From positions 1-64,000 of the forward strand of contig NZ_KB894282.1 of NCBI RefSeq assembly GCF_000374405.1: DNA of 64,000 nucleotides. The letters are read 5' to 3'. Both the position numbers and the translations under genes were made by a program. A model generated the notes under the pieces. That model was not told where the DNA came from. It worked only from the letters and a program-made list of their open reading frames with translations, and ran no database searches. Below are positions 52,978 through 61,554 of this stretch, one piece after another (the stretch's first letter is position 1; each line of letters begins with the position of its first letter). Source of the stretch: Riemerella columbina DSM 16469. Its GTDB lineage: Bacteria > Bacteroidota > Bacteroidia > Flavobacteriales > Weeksellaceae.

Positions 52978-54410
52978 TAAAACTCTTTAAGTTCTATGGC
53001 TTCTTTATAGCCAAACATACCGCGTTCCTTAATCATATCTGCTACCCCTTCTGGTAACTGATGCTCCCAACCCGTTTCACATTGAGCGATTTTTGCCAAG
53101 ATTTCTCTAGAATAGATTTCTGAATAGGCAGGGTTATGATTTTCGATATCTACAATTCTATTATTTAGTTTGAAGTATTTGTATAATTCTTTTAGATTAT
53201 CATTAACTTTTAAGTTTTCAGAATAAAGGTATTCGTGGGTTTCCGGGTCTTTATATGGATAGAGATACACTTTCATATCTTTTCTAAAGAACTTACCAAA
53301 CGCCTCCAAGATACCTCCAGGTAGGTGTTTATAATATTCCTCATCGAATACCATCAATAGATTGTTTACCCCCATACCAATGCCAAGATAACGGATGTTA
53401 TAATTATAAAAATATTCCACCAAACGATAGTATTCCGAGAAGTTGGAAATCATAACGGTATAGCCGAGTTTGGCTAAAACATCTACCCTATCTAGGAAAT
53501 CTCGCTCGTCTATTTTCCCCGTGGCTCTAAGGTTAGAAATGGTAATTTCAAAAATAATTACCGTATCTTTTGGCTCACCGCCTGTATCCTTTAGAAATAA
53601 TTCTAATCCATTTTCAAACATATCGGTATTTACCAAAGTTACGGGTCTAAAACTCCCACGAACCGCAAAAACATCTTTTTTATAAAGAATATCCGCAGGT
53701 AGCATCGGCTGACCTTCTGAATTGAAAATCACCGCTTCGGTCATGCCTTTTTTTACCAACTGAAGGCTCATCAAACGGTTGTCTACATACTCAAATGCAG
53801 GTCCTTGAAAATCAATCATATCAATTTCTATACGGTCAATAGAAATCTCATCATATAAGCTATTGATTAATCGTCTAGGGTTATCGGCATAGTTAAAAGC
53901 ACCATAGATTAGATTAACCCCAAGATTACCAAGGGTTTCCTGCTGGTGTGTGGAATCGTTTTCTTTAAAACGGATATGCAATACTATTTCGCTATATTCC
54001 GCATCGGCTTCGTGCTGAAACATAAGCCCTACCCAACCATGACCTTTAAAGGTTTTATGATAATTAATGGTAGTAACGGTATTGGCATATGAGAAAAATT
54101 TTCTATCGGGTGTATCCTTATTATCCAGCCGTTCTTCAATCAAACGCACTTCGTGCTTTAGCATCTTTTTAAGCCTATTTTGAGTTACAAAGCGATTTTT
54201 CTCTTCCTTACCATAGATGGCATTACTATATTCTTTATCGTAAGCAGACATCGCTTTAGCAATGGTAAGCGAAGAGCCTCCTGCACGAAAAAAGTGTCTT
54301 ACGGTCTCTTGCCCTGCCCCGATTTCTGCGAATGTACCATAGATGTTTGGGTCAAGATTTATAGCTAATGCCTTTTGTTTAGGCGCTAAAATAGGTTTTA
54401 TTTCAGACAT
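52977..54410 (-). CDS. Conserved Bacteroidota protein of unclear function (477 aa)
   Basis: 477 residues, cytoplasmic-looking. Conserved-style segments: PNIYGTFAEIGAGQETVRHFFRAGG-like N-terminus, GNLGVNLIYGAF, NRLMSLQLVKKGMTEAV, IFEITISNLRATG, GVNNLLMVFDEEYY and LPEGVADMIKERGMFGY. I remember homologues annotated variously as a nicotinate-nucleotide adenylyltransferase or TonB-dependent receptor, but no HxGH nucleotidyltransferase motif or barrel is visible, so those labels look wrong. Operonic with the HAD phosphatase. Confidence 0.6.
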   Translation of the reverse strand: MSEIKPILAPKQKALAINLDPNIYGTFAEIGAGQETVRHFFRAGGSSLTIAKAMSAYDKEYSNAIYGKEEKNRFVTQNRLKKMLKHEVRLIEERLDNKDTPDRKFFSYANTVTTINYHKTFKGHGWVGLMFQHEADAEYSEIVLHIRFKENDSTHQQETLGNLGVNLIYGAFNYADNPRRLINSLYDEISIDRIEIDMIDFQGPAFEYVDNRLMSLQLVKKGMTEAVIFNSEGQPMLPADILYKKDVFAVRGSFRPVTLVNTDMFENGLELFLKDTGGEPKDTVIIFEITISNLRATGKIDERDFLDRVDVLAKLGYTVMISNFSEYYRLVEYFYNYNIRYLGIGMGVNNLLMVFDEEYYKHLPGGILEAFGKFFRKDMKVYLYPYKDPETHEYLYSENLKVNDNLKELYKYFKLNNRIVDIENHNPAYSEIYSREILAKIAQCETGWEHQLPEGVADMIKERGMFGYKEAIELKEF

Positions 54411-54474
54411 TGTTTAAATTTATTTTACAATAAAAAATTTTTGTAAATTTACCAAAATGATTTAAATATCAAAA

Positions 54475-55248
54475 ATGCAATTGAAATTTTTAGGCACTGG
54501 CACCTCACAGGGCGTACCAGTTATTGGTTCCAGCCACCCCGTTTGTTTATCTAAAAACCCTAAAGATAAGCGACTTAGAACATCAGCCCTCATCACTACA
54601 AATACTGAAAAAAAAATATTAATCGATTGTGGTCCAGATTTTAGACAGCAAATGCTAGCACAAAACGAACATCAAGTAGATGCCGTACTGGTTACCCATG
54701 AACACAACGATCATATCATCGGTTTAGATGACTTGAGACCCCTTATATTCATCAATCAGCAAGATATGCCTATCTACTGCCAGCAGAGAGTGGCTAAAGA
54801 AATACAATATCGTTTTCCCTATGCCTTTGCAGAACACCGCTACCCTGGTGCCCCAAGTTTTGAGTTGATAGAAATTACACCCCAACCCTTTAAATTATTC
54901 GATGCCACCATAACACCTATTGAAATTATGCATGGGAAACTACCTATATTGGGCTATAAAATAGGGAATCTCGCTTATATTACCGATGCTAAATCTATTC
55001 CTGAGACTTCTATGGCTCAACTTATGAACTTAGATGTTCTTATCATCAATTGCTTAAGAGCCGAAAAAGAACATCATTCTCATTTAATTTTACCCGAAGT
55101 ATTAGAAATCATCAACCGCCTAAAACCTAAAATCACCTATCTTACCCATATTAGTCATCACTTAGGCTTTCATAAAGAAGTTGAGCAAAATCTCCTCCCT
55201 AAGGGAGTTCATTTGGCTTACGATGGGCTAACAATTCATTTTAATTAA
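54475..55248 (+). CDS. MBL-fold metallo-hydrolase (PhnP-like)
   Basis: 257 residues. N-terminal LKFLGTGTSQGVPVIGS, then the metal motif THEHNDHIIGLDDLRP (HxHxDH) at about 75-90, and a C-terminal THISHHLGFHKEVE with further ligands. Looks like the PhnP/ribonuclease Z-like subset that hydrolyses cyclic phosphodiesters. Real substrate unknown. Divergent from the 477-residue gene. Confidence 0.85.
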   Translation: MQLKFLGTGTSQGVPVIGSSHPVCLSKNPKDKRLRTSALITTNTEKKILIDCGPDFRQQMLAQNEHQVDAVLVTHEHNDHIIGLDDLRPLIFINQQDMPIYCQQRVAKEIQYRFPYAFAEHRYPGAPSFELIEITPQPFKLFDATITPIEIMHGKLPILGYKIGNLAYITDAKSIPETSMAQLMNLDVLIINCLRAEKEHHSHLILPEVLEIINRLKPKITYLTHISHHLGFHKEVEQNLLPKGVHLAYDGLTIHFN

Positions 55249-55320
55249 TTTCTAAAAACCACTACTACAATAATTAAGTTTATTTTTAGTCATATTATTT
55301 TCCGCCTTTCGTAAAATCCT

Positions 55321-55328
55321 TATCTTTG
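55321..55328 (+). promoter_or_regulatory. -7 element of the SAM hydrolase gene, leaderless spacing
   Basis: TATCTTTG then CGAC then ATG; no -33 TTG evident. Confidence 0.5.
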
Positions 55329-55332
55329 CGAC

Positions 55333-56154
55333 ATGGCAATAATTACGCTGACATCTGACTATGGATTGATAGACCACCGTGTAGGGGCTATTAAAGGGCG
55401 TATTGTATCCTTAAAAGAAGACGCCAACATCATTGATATTAGCCATAACATCCAGCCTTATGATTTACTACAATCCGCTTATATTATAAGAAATGCCTAT
55501 CGCTATTTTCCTAAAGGCACGGTACATCTTATTGCAGTGGATAGTTTTTATCATAAAGAAAGAAAACCAATTATCTACAAGGTAGATGGACATTATTTTG
55601 TGACGGTAGATAATGGGCTGATGAGCCTTATTTTTTTCGATATAAAACCCGAAGAAGTTTTTGAAATTACCCTAAACAACCGTTTTGATGATGAAGTCAA
55701 TTTTACTGCGACTGATGTACTCGCTCCAGCCGCTGTACATTTGTATAATGGTGGTTTGCCAGAAGTCATCGGAAGGACTTTTAATGAAGTGAAAGACCTC
55801 TCGTTTCCTAGAGCAGTATACAACGATAAAATTATGGCAGGGCAAATTATTTATGTCGATAATTTTGGCAATGCCATTTCCAATATTAATAAAAATTTTT
55901 TCCAAGAGAAATTTGCAGCGTATGAAGATTTTGTAGTGAAATTCCGAAATTATACCTTGTCCAAAATCTATAATCAATACACCGACATTATTACAGACTG
56001 GAAGGAAGAGAAAAAGTTTCATGGTAAACCTATCGCCTTGTTCAATGATGCTGATTTACTAGAAATTTCTATTTATAAAGGCGATAGACAAAATGGTGCC
56101 CACTCGTTACTAGGCTTTAAAGTGGGCGATAAAATTTATATTGAGTTTCAGTAA
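55333..56154 (+). CDS. SAM hydrolase/SAM-dependent halogenase family (DUF62)
   Basis: 273 residues. N-terminal ITLTSDYGLIDHRVGAIKG, IIDISHNIQPYDLLQSAYIIRNAYRYFP-type stretch, HLIAVD, and C-terminal YVDNFGNAISNI are the DUF62 signatures. The family splits S-adenosylmethionine into adenosine and methionine using water; halogenases are rare relatives. Hydrolase is favoured by its common occurrence in bacteria like this. Leaderless mRNA is likely. Confidence 0.9.
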   Translation: MAIITLTSDYGLIDHRVGAIKGRIVSLKEDANIIDISHNIQPYDLLQSAYIIRNAYRYFPKGTVHLIAVDSFYHKERKPIIYKVDGHYFVTVDNGLMSLIFFDIKPEEVFEITLNNRFDDEVNFTATDVLAPAAVHLYNGGLPEVIGRTFNEVKDLSFPRAVYNDKIMAGQIIYVDNFGNAISNINKNFFQEKFAAYEDFVVKFRNYTLSKIYNQYTDIITDWKEEKKFHGKPIALFNDADLLEISIYKGDRQNGAHSLLGFKVGDKIYIEFQ

Positions 56155-56166
56155 ACCACTTAGATT

Positions 56167-56712
56167 ATGACCTATCTTATCATCAAAGCATTGCATATTA
56201 TTTTTATGGTCAGTTATTTTGCTGGACTATTCTATTTGGTAAGACTTTTTGTGTACTATAAAGATACCGACGACTTTACCGCACCTAAGCAAGACATTCT
56301 AAGAGCCCAATATGTATTTATGATTAGACGCTTGTGGAACATCATTACTGTACCAGCGGGCGTTTTGATGTTGGCATTTGGGATTACCCTTATCATCATG
56401 AATCCTTACCTTTTAAAGATGACTTGGTTTCATCTTAAACTAAGTTTTTTATTGGGTTTGGCAGGCTATCATTATTGGTGTTGGCGAACAATTCTTAAGA
56501 TTAAAAATCTTAACCATCAATCGTTGGGCATTCCTAATATCAAATTAAGGCAAGCCAATGAAGTTGCCACTTTTATTTTATTTTTGGTGGTATTTACGGT
56601 AATTTTAAAGTCCGAAACCATTGCCAATTGGTGGAAACTATTACTCGGTTTTTTCTCAATTGTTTTTTTAATTATGATGACGGTAAAATTGGTCAATAAA
56701 AACAGAAAATAA
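56167..56712 (+). CDS. HemJ-like protoporphyrinogen IX oxidase (CopD family)
   Basis: 181 residues with about four to five membrane segments. Conserved His-containing start KALHIIFMVSYFAGLFYLVRLF, RRLWNIITVPAG, WFHLKLSFLLGLAGYHYW and RQANEVATFILF match HemJ. It would oxidise protoporphyrinogen IX to protoporphyrin IX for heme synthesis in the inner membrane. 12 nt after the SAM hydrolase gene, so one operon is likely. Confidence 0.88.
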   Translation: MTYLIIKALHIIFMVSYFAGLFYLVRLFVYYKDTDDFTAPKQDILRAQYVFMIRRLWNIITVPAGVLMLAFGITLIIMNPYLLKMTWFHLKLSFLLGLAGYHYWCWRTILKIKNLNHQSLGIPNIKLRQANEVATFILFLVVFTVILKSETIANWWKLLLGFFSIVFLIMMTVKLVNKNRK

Positions 56713-56725
56713 GCGTTTACAAAAT

Positions 56726-57460
56726 ATGATATCAATTATAAAAAAAGATTTACAGGCTTACTTTGGTGGCTGGTCGGCATGGATGATTATCGCGGCGTAT
56801 AGCCTCATCAGTGCTTTGTTTTTATTCTTTTTTGAAAATCAATTCAATATTTTTGAAATAGGAAGCGCCACATTACAGCCTTATTTCGTCCTTTCCCCAT
56901 GGCTGATGATGTTTCTCGTTCCTACACTCACCATGAAATCCTTTGCCGAAGAAGAGCAAAATGGCACTCTATTTTGGTTATTTGCACAGCCTATCAATAC
57001 CTTTCAGTTGGTATTAAGTAAATTTTGGGCGGCATATATGGTGGGGTTACTTTGTTTATTGCCATCATTGGTGTATCTCTACACCGTATATCAGTTAGGG
57101 GTACCAGAAGGCAACTTAGATTGGGGCATGACTTTAGGCGGGTATCTAGGATTAATGATGCTCGTAGCGACATTTACTGCTATCGGTATTTTAGCCTCTT
57201 CTTTATCTAAACATCAGATTTCAGCCTATCTGATTGGGGTATTTGCAAATTTTATTTTATACTTCGGGATTGAGCAATTGGCAAGTTATAAACTTTTAGG
57301 CGGTGTAGACTATTGGCTTCAAAATTCAGGCTTTTATTATCATTTCATGGGCTTTACCAGAGGGCTTATCGATAGCCGAGATGTCTGTTATTTCCTATTT
57401 ATTATAGGGTTAAGTTTAAGTTTGGCGTATGTTTTCATCAATAAAAAGAAATCGGTATAA
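56726..57460 (+). CDS. gldF: GldF, gliding ABC transporter permease
   Basis: 244 residues with six predicted membrane helices. Motifs of the ABC-2 type permease: IIKKDLQAYFGGWSAWM, LTMKSFAEEEQNGTLFWLFAQPI (split over the cytoplasmic loop), and a terminal KKKSV. In flavobacteria GldF pairs with GldG and GldA as a transporter needed for gliding in some species. No gldA ATPase is adjacent. Stop abuts gldG. Confidence 0.9.
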   Translation: MISIIKKDLQAYFGGWSAWMIIAAYSLISALFLFFFENQFNIFEIGSATLQPYFVLSPWLMMFLVPTLTMKSFAEEEQNGTLFWLFAQPINTFQLVLSKFWAAYMVGLLCLLPSLVYLYTVYQLGVPEGNLDWGMTLGGYLGLMMLVATFTAIGILASSLSKHQISAYLIGVFANFILYFGIEQLASYKLLGGVDYWLQNSGFYYHFMGFTRGLIDSRDVCYFLFIIGLSLSLAYVFINKKKSV

Positions 57461-59125
57461 ATGAAAAATCGAAAATTATATCTTATCATCAGTGCTATCA
57501 TTGGGATTTTCCTGTTATTAGGAAGTTTCGGTATTTTTAGCCAGCGTTTAGACTTAACCCAAGAGCATCGCTATACGCTTTCTGAGGCTTCTGTAAACAC
57601 CATAAAGTCCATTAAAAAACCGCTAAACATCGAAATTTACCTCGATGGCGATTTCCCTGCTTCATTTAAACAATTACAAAATGAAACGCAATTTATGGTT
57701 GAGGAATTTAGAAAAATCAATCCTAATATTGATTATAGTTTTGTAGACCCTATCAAAACCAAAATGTCCCAAGATACCCTAATGGCAATGGGAATGCAGC
57801 CTTCTATTTTACCCGATATGAAAGATGGTAAAGTATCGGAAATTGTACTATTTCCTTATGCGGTACTTAAATATGGGGACTATGGCACGGCGGTACCACT
57901 TATCGTTCAACAAACAGGAATTGATGCCAGTGAGCAACTTCAAAAATCTATTGAAAATTTAGAATACAATTTAGTGTCAAATATCAAGACCTTAACTGAA
58001 AGTCATAAAAAAAACATTGGGATTCTCATCAACCATGAGGAACTTAAACCCGACCAATTTAGGGGTTTTGTAGATATGGCATTGGAAAATTATAATATTG
58101 GTCCCATCATCCCAGAAAAAGCCTCTGGACTTTCATTAGCCGATGTTCCTAGGTTAAAATCTATAGACGCTTTAGTGATTGCTAAGCCAAGAAAACCCTT
58201 TAATGATGATGAAAAATTAGTTTTAGACCAATACATCATGAATGGGGGTAAAACGCTTTGGATGGTAGATGCAGTAAATGCCGAAATGGACACGCTGTTC
58301 CAATCCAAAAAAATAATGGCGTACCCTATCGATTTAAACTTAACAGACTTCTTTTTTAATTATGGCATCAGAATATCGCCTGCCTTAGTAAAAGATTTTA
58401 AAAAGACGGCATTTATACGGTTGAGCGCTGGGGAAATTGCAGGAAACCCTCAGTACAAGAATTTTTTGTGGCCTTATTTTCCATTAGGTGTAGCGGAAAA
58501 TCAGAATGTGATTACCAAAAATATCAATCCTGTAAAATTTGAATTTCCTACTTCTATTGATACTTTGGCACGCCCACTCATCAAAAAAGAAGTCTTATTT
58601 GAATCCAGCGAACGCACCACGAGCAAATCGGTTCCCAATTATGTGGCTTTATCCGAAATTGTAAATGCCGATTCCCTTGGTGCGATGGAAAAACCAAGCA
58701 CTCCAAAAATATTTGCAGTAAGCCTAGAAGGGCAGTTCCAATCCGCCTATAAGGATAGAAGTGAACGACAAGATTACCCGAATTTTAAAGCTAAAAGTCC
58801 AGAAAATAAAATGATTGTCATTGCTGATGGCGATGTGGGAAGAAACCAAACTTTAAAGGGCGAACCTTTACCTTTAGGAGCCGATTTATTAACCAATCAG
58901 CAGTACGGGAATGCTCAGTTTCTTAGAAATGCCTTAGATTGGTTACTTGATGACCAAAATTTAATGACTCTAAGAAATCGAAATATCGAAGCCCGCTTAC
59001 TCGACCATAGACGCATCTATGATGAAAAATCCTCTTGGCAGTGGTTTAATTTATTAGTCCCAATCCTTATCATTGGACTTCTCACTAGCCTTCTATTGGT
59101 TTTAAGAAAAAAGAGGTATCAGTAA
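57461..59125 (+). CDS. gldG: GldG, gliding ABC transporter substrate-binding-like subunit
   Basis: 554 residues: N-terminal transmembrane helix (about 5-25), a large periplasmic domain of the GldG/ABC-2 auxiliary type (YTLSEASVNTIKSIKKPLNIEIYLDGDFP, ETQFMVEEFRKINPNIDYSFVDP), C-terminal transmembrane helix (about 530-548) and basic tail. No gap between gldF stop and gldG start. With GldF and GldA it forms a gliding-associated ABC system; the cargo is not established. Confidence 0.9.
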   Translation: MKNRKLYLIISAIIGIFLLLGSFGIFSQRLDLTQEHRYTLSEASVNTIKSIKKPLNIEIYLDGDFPASFKQLQNETQFMVEEFRKINPNIDYSFVDPIKTKMSQDTLMAMGMQPSILPDMKDGKVSEIVLFPYAVLKYGDYGTAVPLIVQQTGIDASEQLQKSIENLEYNLVSNIKTLTESHKKNIGILINHEELKPDQFRGFVDMALENYNIGPIIPEKASGLSLADVPRLKSIDALVIAKPRKPFNDDEKLVLDQYIMNGGKTLWMVDAVNAEMDTLFQSKKIMAYPIDLNLTDFFFNYGIRISPALVKDFKKTAFIRLSAGEIAGNPQYKNFLWPYFPLGVAENQNVITKNINPVKFEFPTSIDTLARPLIKKEVLFESSERTTSKSVPNYVALSEIVNADSLGAMEKPSTPKIFAVSLEGQFQSAYKDRSERQDYPNFKAKSPENKMIVIADGDVGRNQTLKGEPLPLGADLLTNQQYGNAQFLRNALDWLLDDQNLMTLRNRNIEARLLDHRRIYDEKSSWQWFNLLVPILIIGLLTSLLLVLRKKRYQ

Positions 59126-59311
59126 GAGACTATTGGTCTAAAAGTGATATCTTCTTTTAAGGAATATCCTACTTACTCTCCATCTTACTTTTAATGGTTT
59201 GGGAATATTTTTTTATAGCATTGAAAATTATCAGTTAGTTCTAAAGTTCTTGTTACTGAAAAATTACACTCTTTCTTATCCTACATCAATGCGTTTGATG
59301 ATTGAGGATTA

Positions 59312-59319
59312 TATCTTTG
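59312..59319 (+). promoter_or_regulatory. Putative -7 element of the pirin gene
   Basis: TATCTTTG, 38 nt before the ATG. Confidence 0.35.
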
Positions 59320-59357
59320 CCATATTAATAAATTAAAGAACAATAAAAAATCATAGT

Positions 59358-60077
59358 ATGAAAACGATTTACCACTCTTCAGAAAGTAGAGGACACGCAG
59401 ACCACGGTTGGCTAAATGCCTACCATACCTTTAGTTTTGCCAATTATTACGACCCAGAGCGCGTGCTATTCGGCACACTTAGAGTTTTGAACGACGATAC
59501 CGTAGCGGGTGGCATGGGCTTTAGCAAGCATCCCCATTCCAATATGGAAATCATTACCATTCCTTTGTCGGGCGATTTAAAACACGAAGATAGTATGGGC
59601 AATGTGGGCATTATCTCGAAAGGCGAAATCCAAGTGATGAGTGCAGGGACAGGTGTGATGCATAGCGAAAAAAATGCAAATGCCAACCAACCCGTAAAAT
59701 TGCTACAAATTTGGGTAATCCCAAACCAAGAAAATGTAACACCGCGCTACCAACAAATCCATATAGACACAGAAAACAAAACCAACGATTTCCAGCAAAT
59801 TCTATCCCCAAATCCAGACGATGAAGGCGTATGGATTCATCAAGAAGCGTGGTTTTCTATGGCGCGTTTTGAAGCAGGACACAGCCAAACTTACCATTGG
59901 CATAACAAAGGAAATGGCGTATATGTCTTTGTAATCGAGGGTAAAGCCAAAGTAGGCGAACAAATCCTTAACCGCCGCGATGGTTTAGGGATAACGGAAA
60001 CCGACCAGTTTCAGTTAGAAGCCTTAGAAGATAGTCAAATCTTGATAATGGAAATCTCAATGGAATTACCAGAGTAA
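59358..60077 (+). CDS. Pirin family protein
   Basis: 239 residues, cupin fold. The metal site motif HPHSNMEIITIPLSG (about 56-70) and EIQVMSAGTGVMHSE (about 89-103) are typical of pirins, some of which are quercetinases. Substrate is not known. Start of a run of four same-strand genes (pirin, FMN reductase, YjdI-like, acetyltransferase), each under 70 nt apart. Confidence 0.9.
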   Translation: MKTIYHSSESRGHADHGWLNAYHTFSFANYYDPERVLFGTLRVLNDDTVAGGMGFSKHPHSNMEIITIPLSGDLKHEDSMGNVGIISKGEIQVMSAGTGVMHSEKNANANQPVKLLQIWVIPNQENVTPRYQQIHIDTENKTNDFQQILSPNPDDEGVWIHQEAWFSMARFEAGHSQTYHWHNKGNGVYVFVIEGKAKVGEQILNRRDGLGITETDQFQLEALEDSQILIMEISMELPE

Positions 60078-60099
60078 ATTATCATTAAAAAATTAACTT

Positions 60100-60633
60100 A
60101 TGAAAATACTAGCCTTTGCAGAGAGTTCATCTTCCCAATCCATAAATAAATCCCTTGTAGAATGGGTGTTAAAATCCTTTCCCGAGGCAGAAATCAACCT
60201 TTTGGATTTAAACGATTTCGAGATGCCGATTTTTTCGGTTGACCAAGAGAAGAAAGAGTTTCCACCCCAAGCGCAGAAGTTTATAGACGCCATTGCCCAG
60301 AGTGATACTATCGTTTGTTCTATGGCAGAGCATAATAAAAACTTTACCATAGCATTCAAAAATATATTCGATTGGTGCTCACGCATTGATGTCAAATTAT
60401 TTCAGAACAAAAAAATGTTCCTTATGAGTACTTCCCCAGGAGGCTATGGCGGTGGCAATGTAATGAATATTGCAAAAACCACTTTCCCAAGTTTTGGTGC
60501 AGAAGTAGTAGAAACTTTCAGTTTGCCGAAATATTACGAGAATTTTGACCTTGAAAATGGGGTCATCAACAAAGAACTCTCAGATGAACTTACTGAGAAA
60601 ATTGCAAAATTTAAAATTGCTTTAGAAGGATAA
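60100..60633 (+). CDS. NADPH-dependent FMN reductase-type flavoprotein
   Basis: 177 residues of the flavodoxin-like FMN_red family: ILAFAESSSSQSINKSLVEW, IVCSMAEHNKNFTIAFKNIFDW and LMSTSPGGYGGGN loop around FMN phosphates. Acts as quinone or azo-type reductase in the cytoplasm, exact substrate unknown. Sits 22 nt after the pirin gene. Confidence 0.85.
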   Translation: MKILAFAESSSSQSINKSLVEWVLKSFPEAEINLLDLNDFEMPIFSVDQEKKEFPPQAQKFIDAIAQSDTIVCSMAEHNKNFTIAFKNIFDWCSRIDVKLFQNKKMFLMSTSPGGYGGGNVMNIAKTTFPSFGAEVVETFSLPKYYENFDLENGVINKELSDELTEKIAKFKIALEG

Positions 60634-60698
60634 AACGAGGATTAGTCTAAAATTTGTACACTATACTTCAAATATAATAACCCATTAAAATAAATTAA

Positions 60699-60908
60699 AT
60701 GATAACAACAAAAGAATACAGCAACGGAGAAATCACCATTTTATGGCAACAAGAGAAATGTATCCATGCAGGTATTTCTGTAAAAACTTTACCGCAAGTG
60801 TACAACCCCAAAGAGCGTCCCTGGATAAAACCCGAAAATGCCAGTAGCGAAGCCATTATCCAGCAAGTTGCACAATGTCCATCAGGTGCTTTAACCATCA
60901 AAAAATGA
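60699..60908 (+). CDS. Small [4Fe-4S] mono-cluster protein YjdI family
   Basis: 69 residues. Cysteines in KCIHAGISVKTLP and QCPSGAL plus the KxERPWIKPENAS linker are the pattern of the YjdI-type Fer4_19 domain. Likely binds one iron-sulfur cluster; function unknown. Followed 7 nt later by the acetyltransferase gene; the same yjdI-yjdJ pair occurs in E. coli, supporting joint function. Confidence 0.85.
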   Translation: MITTKEYSNGEITILWQQEKCIHAGISVKTLPQVYNPKERPWIKPENASSEAIIQQVAQCPSGALTIKK

Positions 60909-60915
60909 TGAAATT

Positions 60916-61200
60916 ATGATACAAATAAAACAAGAAGAAAATGACCGCAGAGGCAGATTTGTAATTTATGATACCGAACAAGAATCAGGAGAGATGAGTT
61001 ATATTTGGGCAGAATCTGGGAAATTCATTATAGACCATACATTTGTAAATCCCGCCTTTAAGGGCAAAGGCTATGGAAAAAAATTATTAGAAGAGGCCGT
61101 AGAGTTTGCTCGGAAAAAAGGAGTAAAGATTTTGCCTTTGTGTCCATTTGCCAAAGCCGAGTTTGATAAAAATCCAAGTTTCAAGGATATACTTTTTTGA
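60916..61200 (+). CDS. GCN5-related N-acetyltransferase (YjdJ-like)
   Basis: 94 residues, the short acetyltransferase form. Acetyl-CoA loop VNPAFKGKGYGKKLLEEAVEFARKKG (R/Q-x-x-G-x-G/A pattern, about 36-60), then ILPLCPFAKAEFDKN containing the conserved Cys and Phe-x-x-x-Phe. Paired with the YjdI-like protein. Substrate unknown. Confidence 0.85.
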   Translation: MIQIKQEENDRRGRFVIYDTEQESGEMSYIWAESGKFIIDHTFVNPAFKGKGYGKKLLEEAVEFARKKGVKILPLCPFAKAEFDKNPSFKDILF

Positions 61201-61301
61201 TCTGGTGTCTCTTAAAAACATCCAAACACTTGTCACCAAACACATAACTTCAAGTAAAGAAACCCTAAATCGTCTTTGCCACGAATATTTTTTTAAGTTG
61301 A

Positions 61302-61425
61302 TTTGGGCGTGCCTCTCTGCCTTTTTTTTAGGAAAAGGCAGAGCGTCGGTCTACGGGCAGTCACTTTGCGTGCTTTTTTAGGAAAGCACGCATGAGCTCC
61401 AACAATGCCCTCCGCCCTCACGCAG
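61302..61425 (+). repeat. Dispersed structured repeat, copy B
   Basis: Same ends and conserved blocks as copy A (20-nt block at 61343-61362, 29-nt block at 61397-61425). The variable hairpin is a different sequence but still pairs: TGCGTGCTTT (61367-61376) with AAAGCACGCA (61383-61392). First hairpin CTCTGCC/GGCAGAG is also kept. Same orientation as copy A, 13.5 kb away. Confidence 0.75.
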
Positions 61426-61491
61426 TAGCACTGGACAAGATTCCACTATTACTATTCTACAAAACTACCAAAAACAACCTACAGAAATTTG

Positions 61492-61499
61492 TATCTTTG
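61492..61499 (+). promoter_or_regulatory. Putative -7 element of the restriction-methylation gene
   Basis: TATCTTTG, 55 nt before the ATG. Confidence 0.35.
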
Positions 61500-61554
61500 C
61501 TAAAAACAATAGCAGATTTCATTTCTGTACAAATACACCTTAGCAAATATACCT

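Larger units (their letters stand above)
61201..61554. other. 354-nt intergenic region
   Basis: Contains copy B of the dispersed structured repeat (61302-61425) and a TATCTTTG element (61492-61499) upstream of the restriction-modification gene. No credible ORF was found. Confidence 0.5.
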
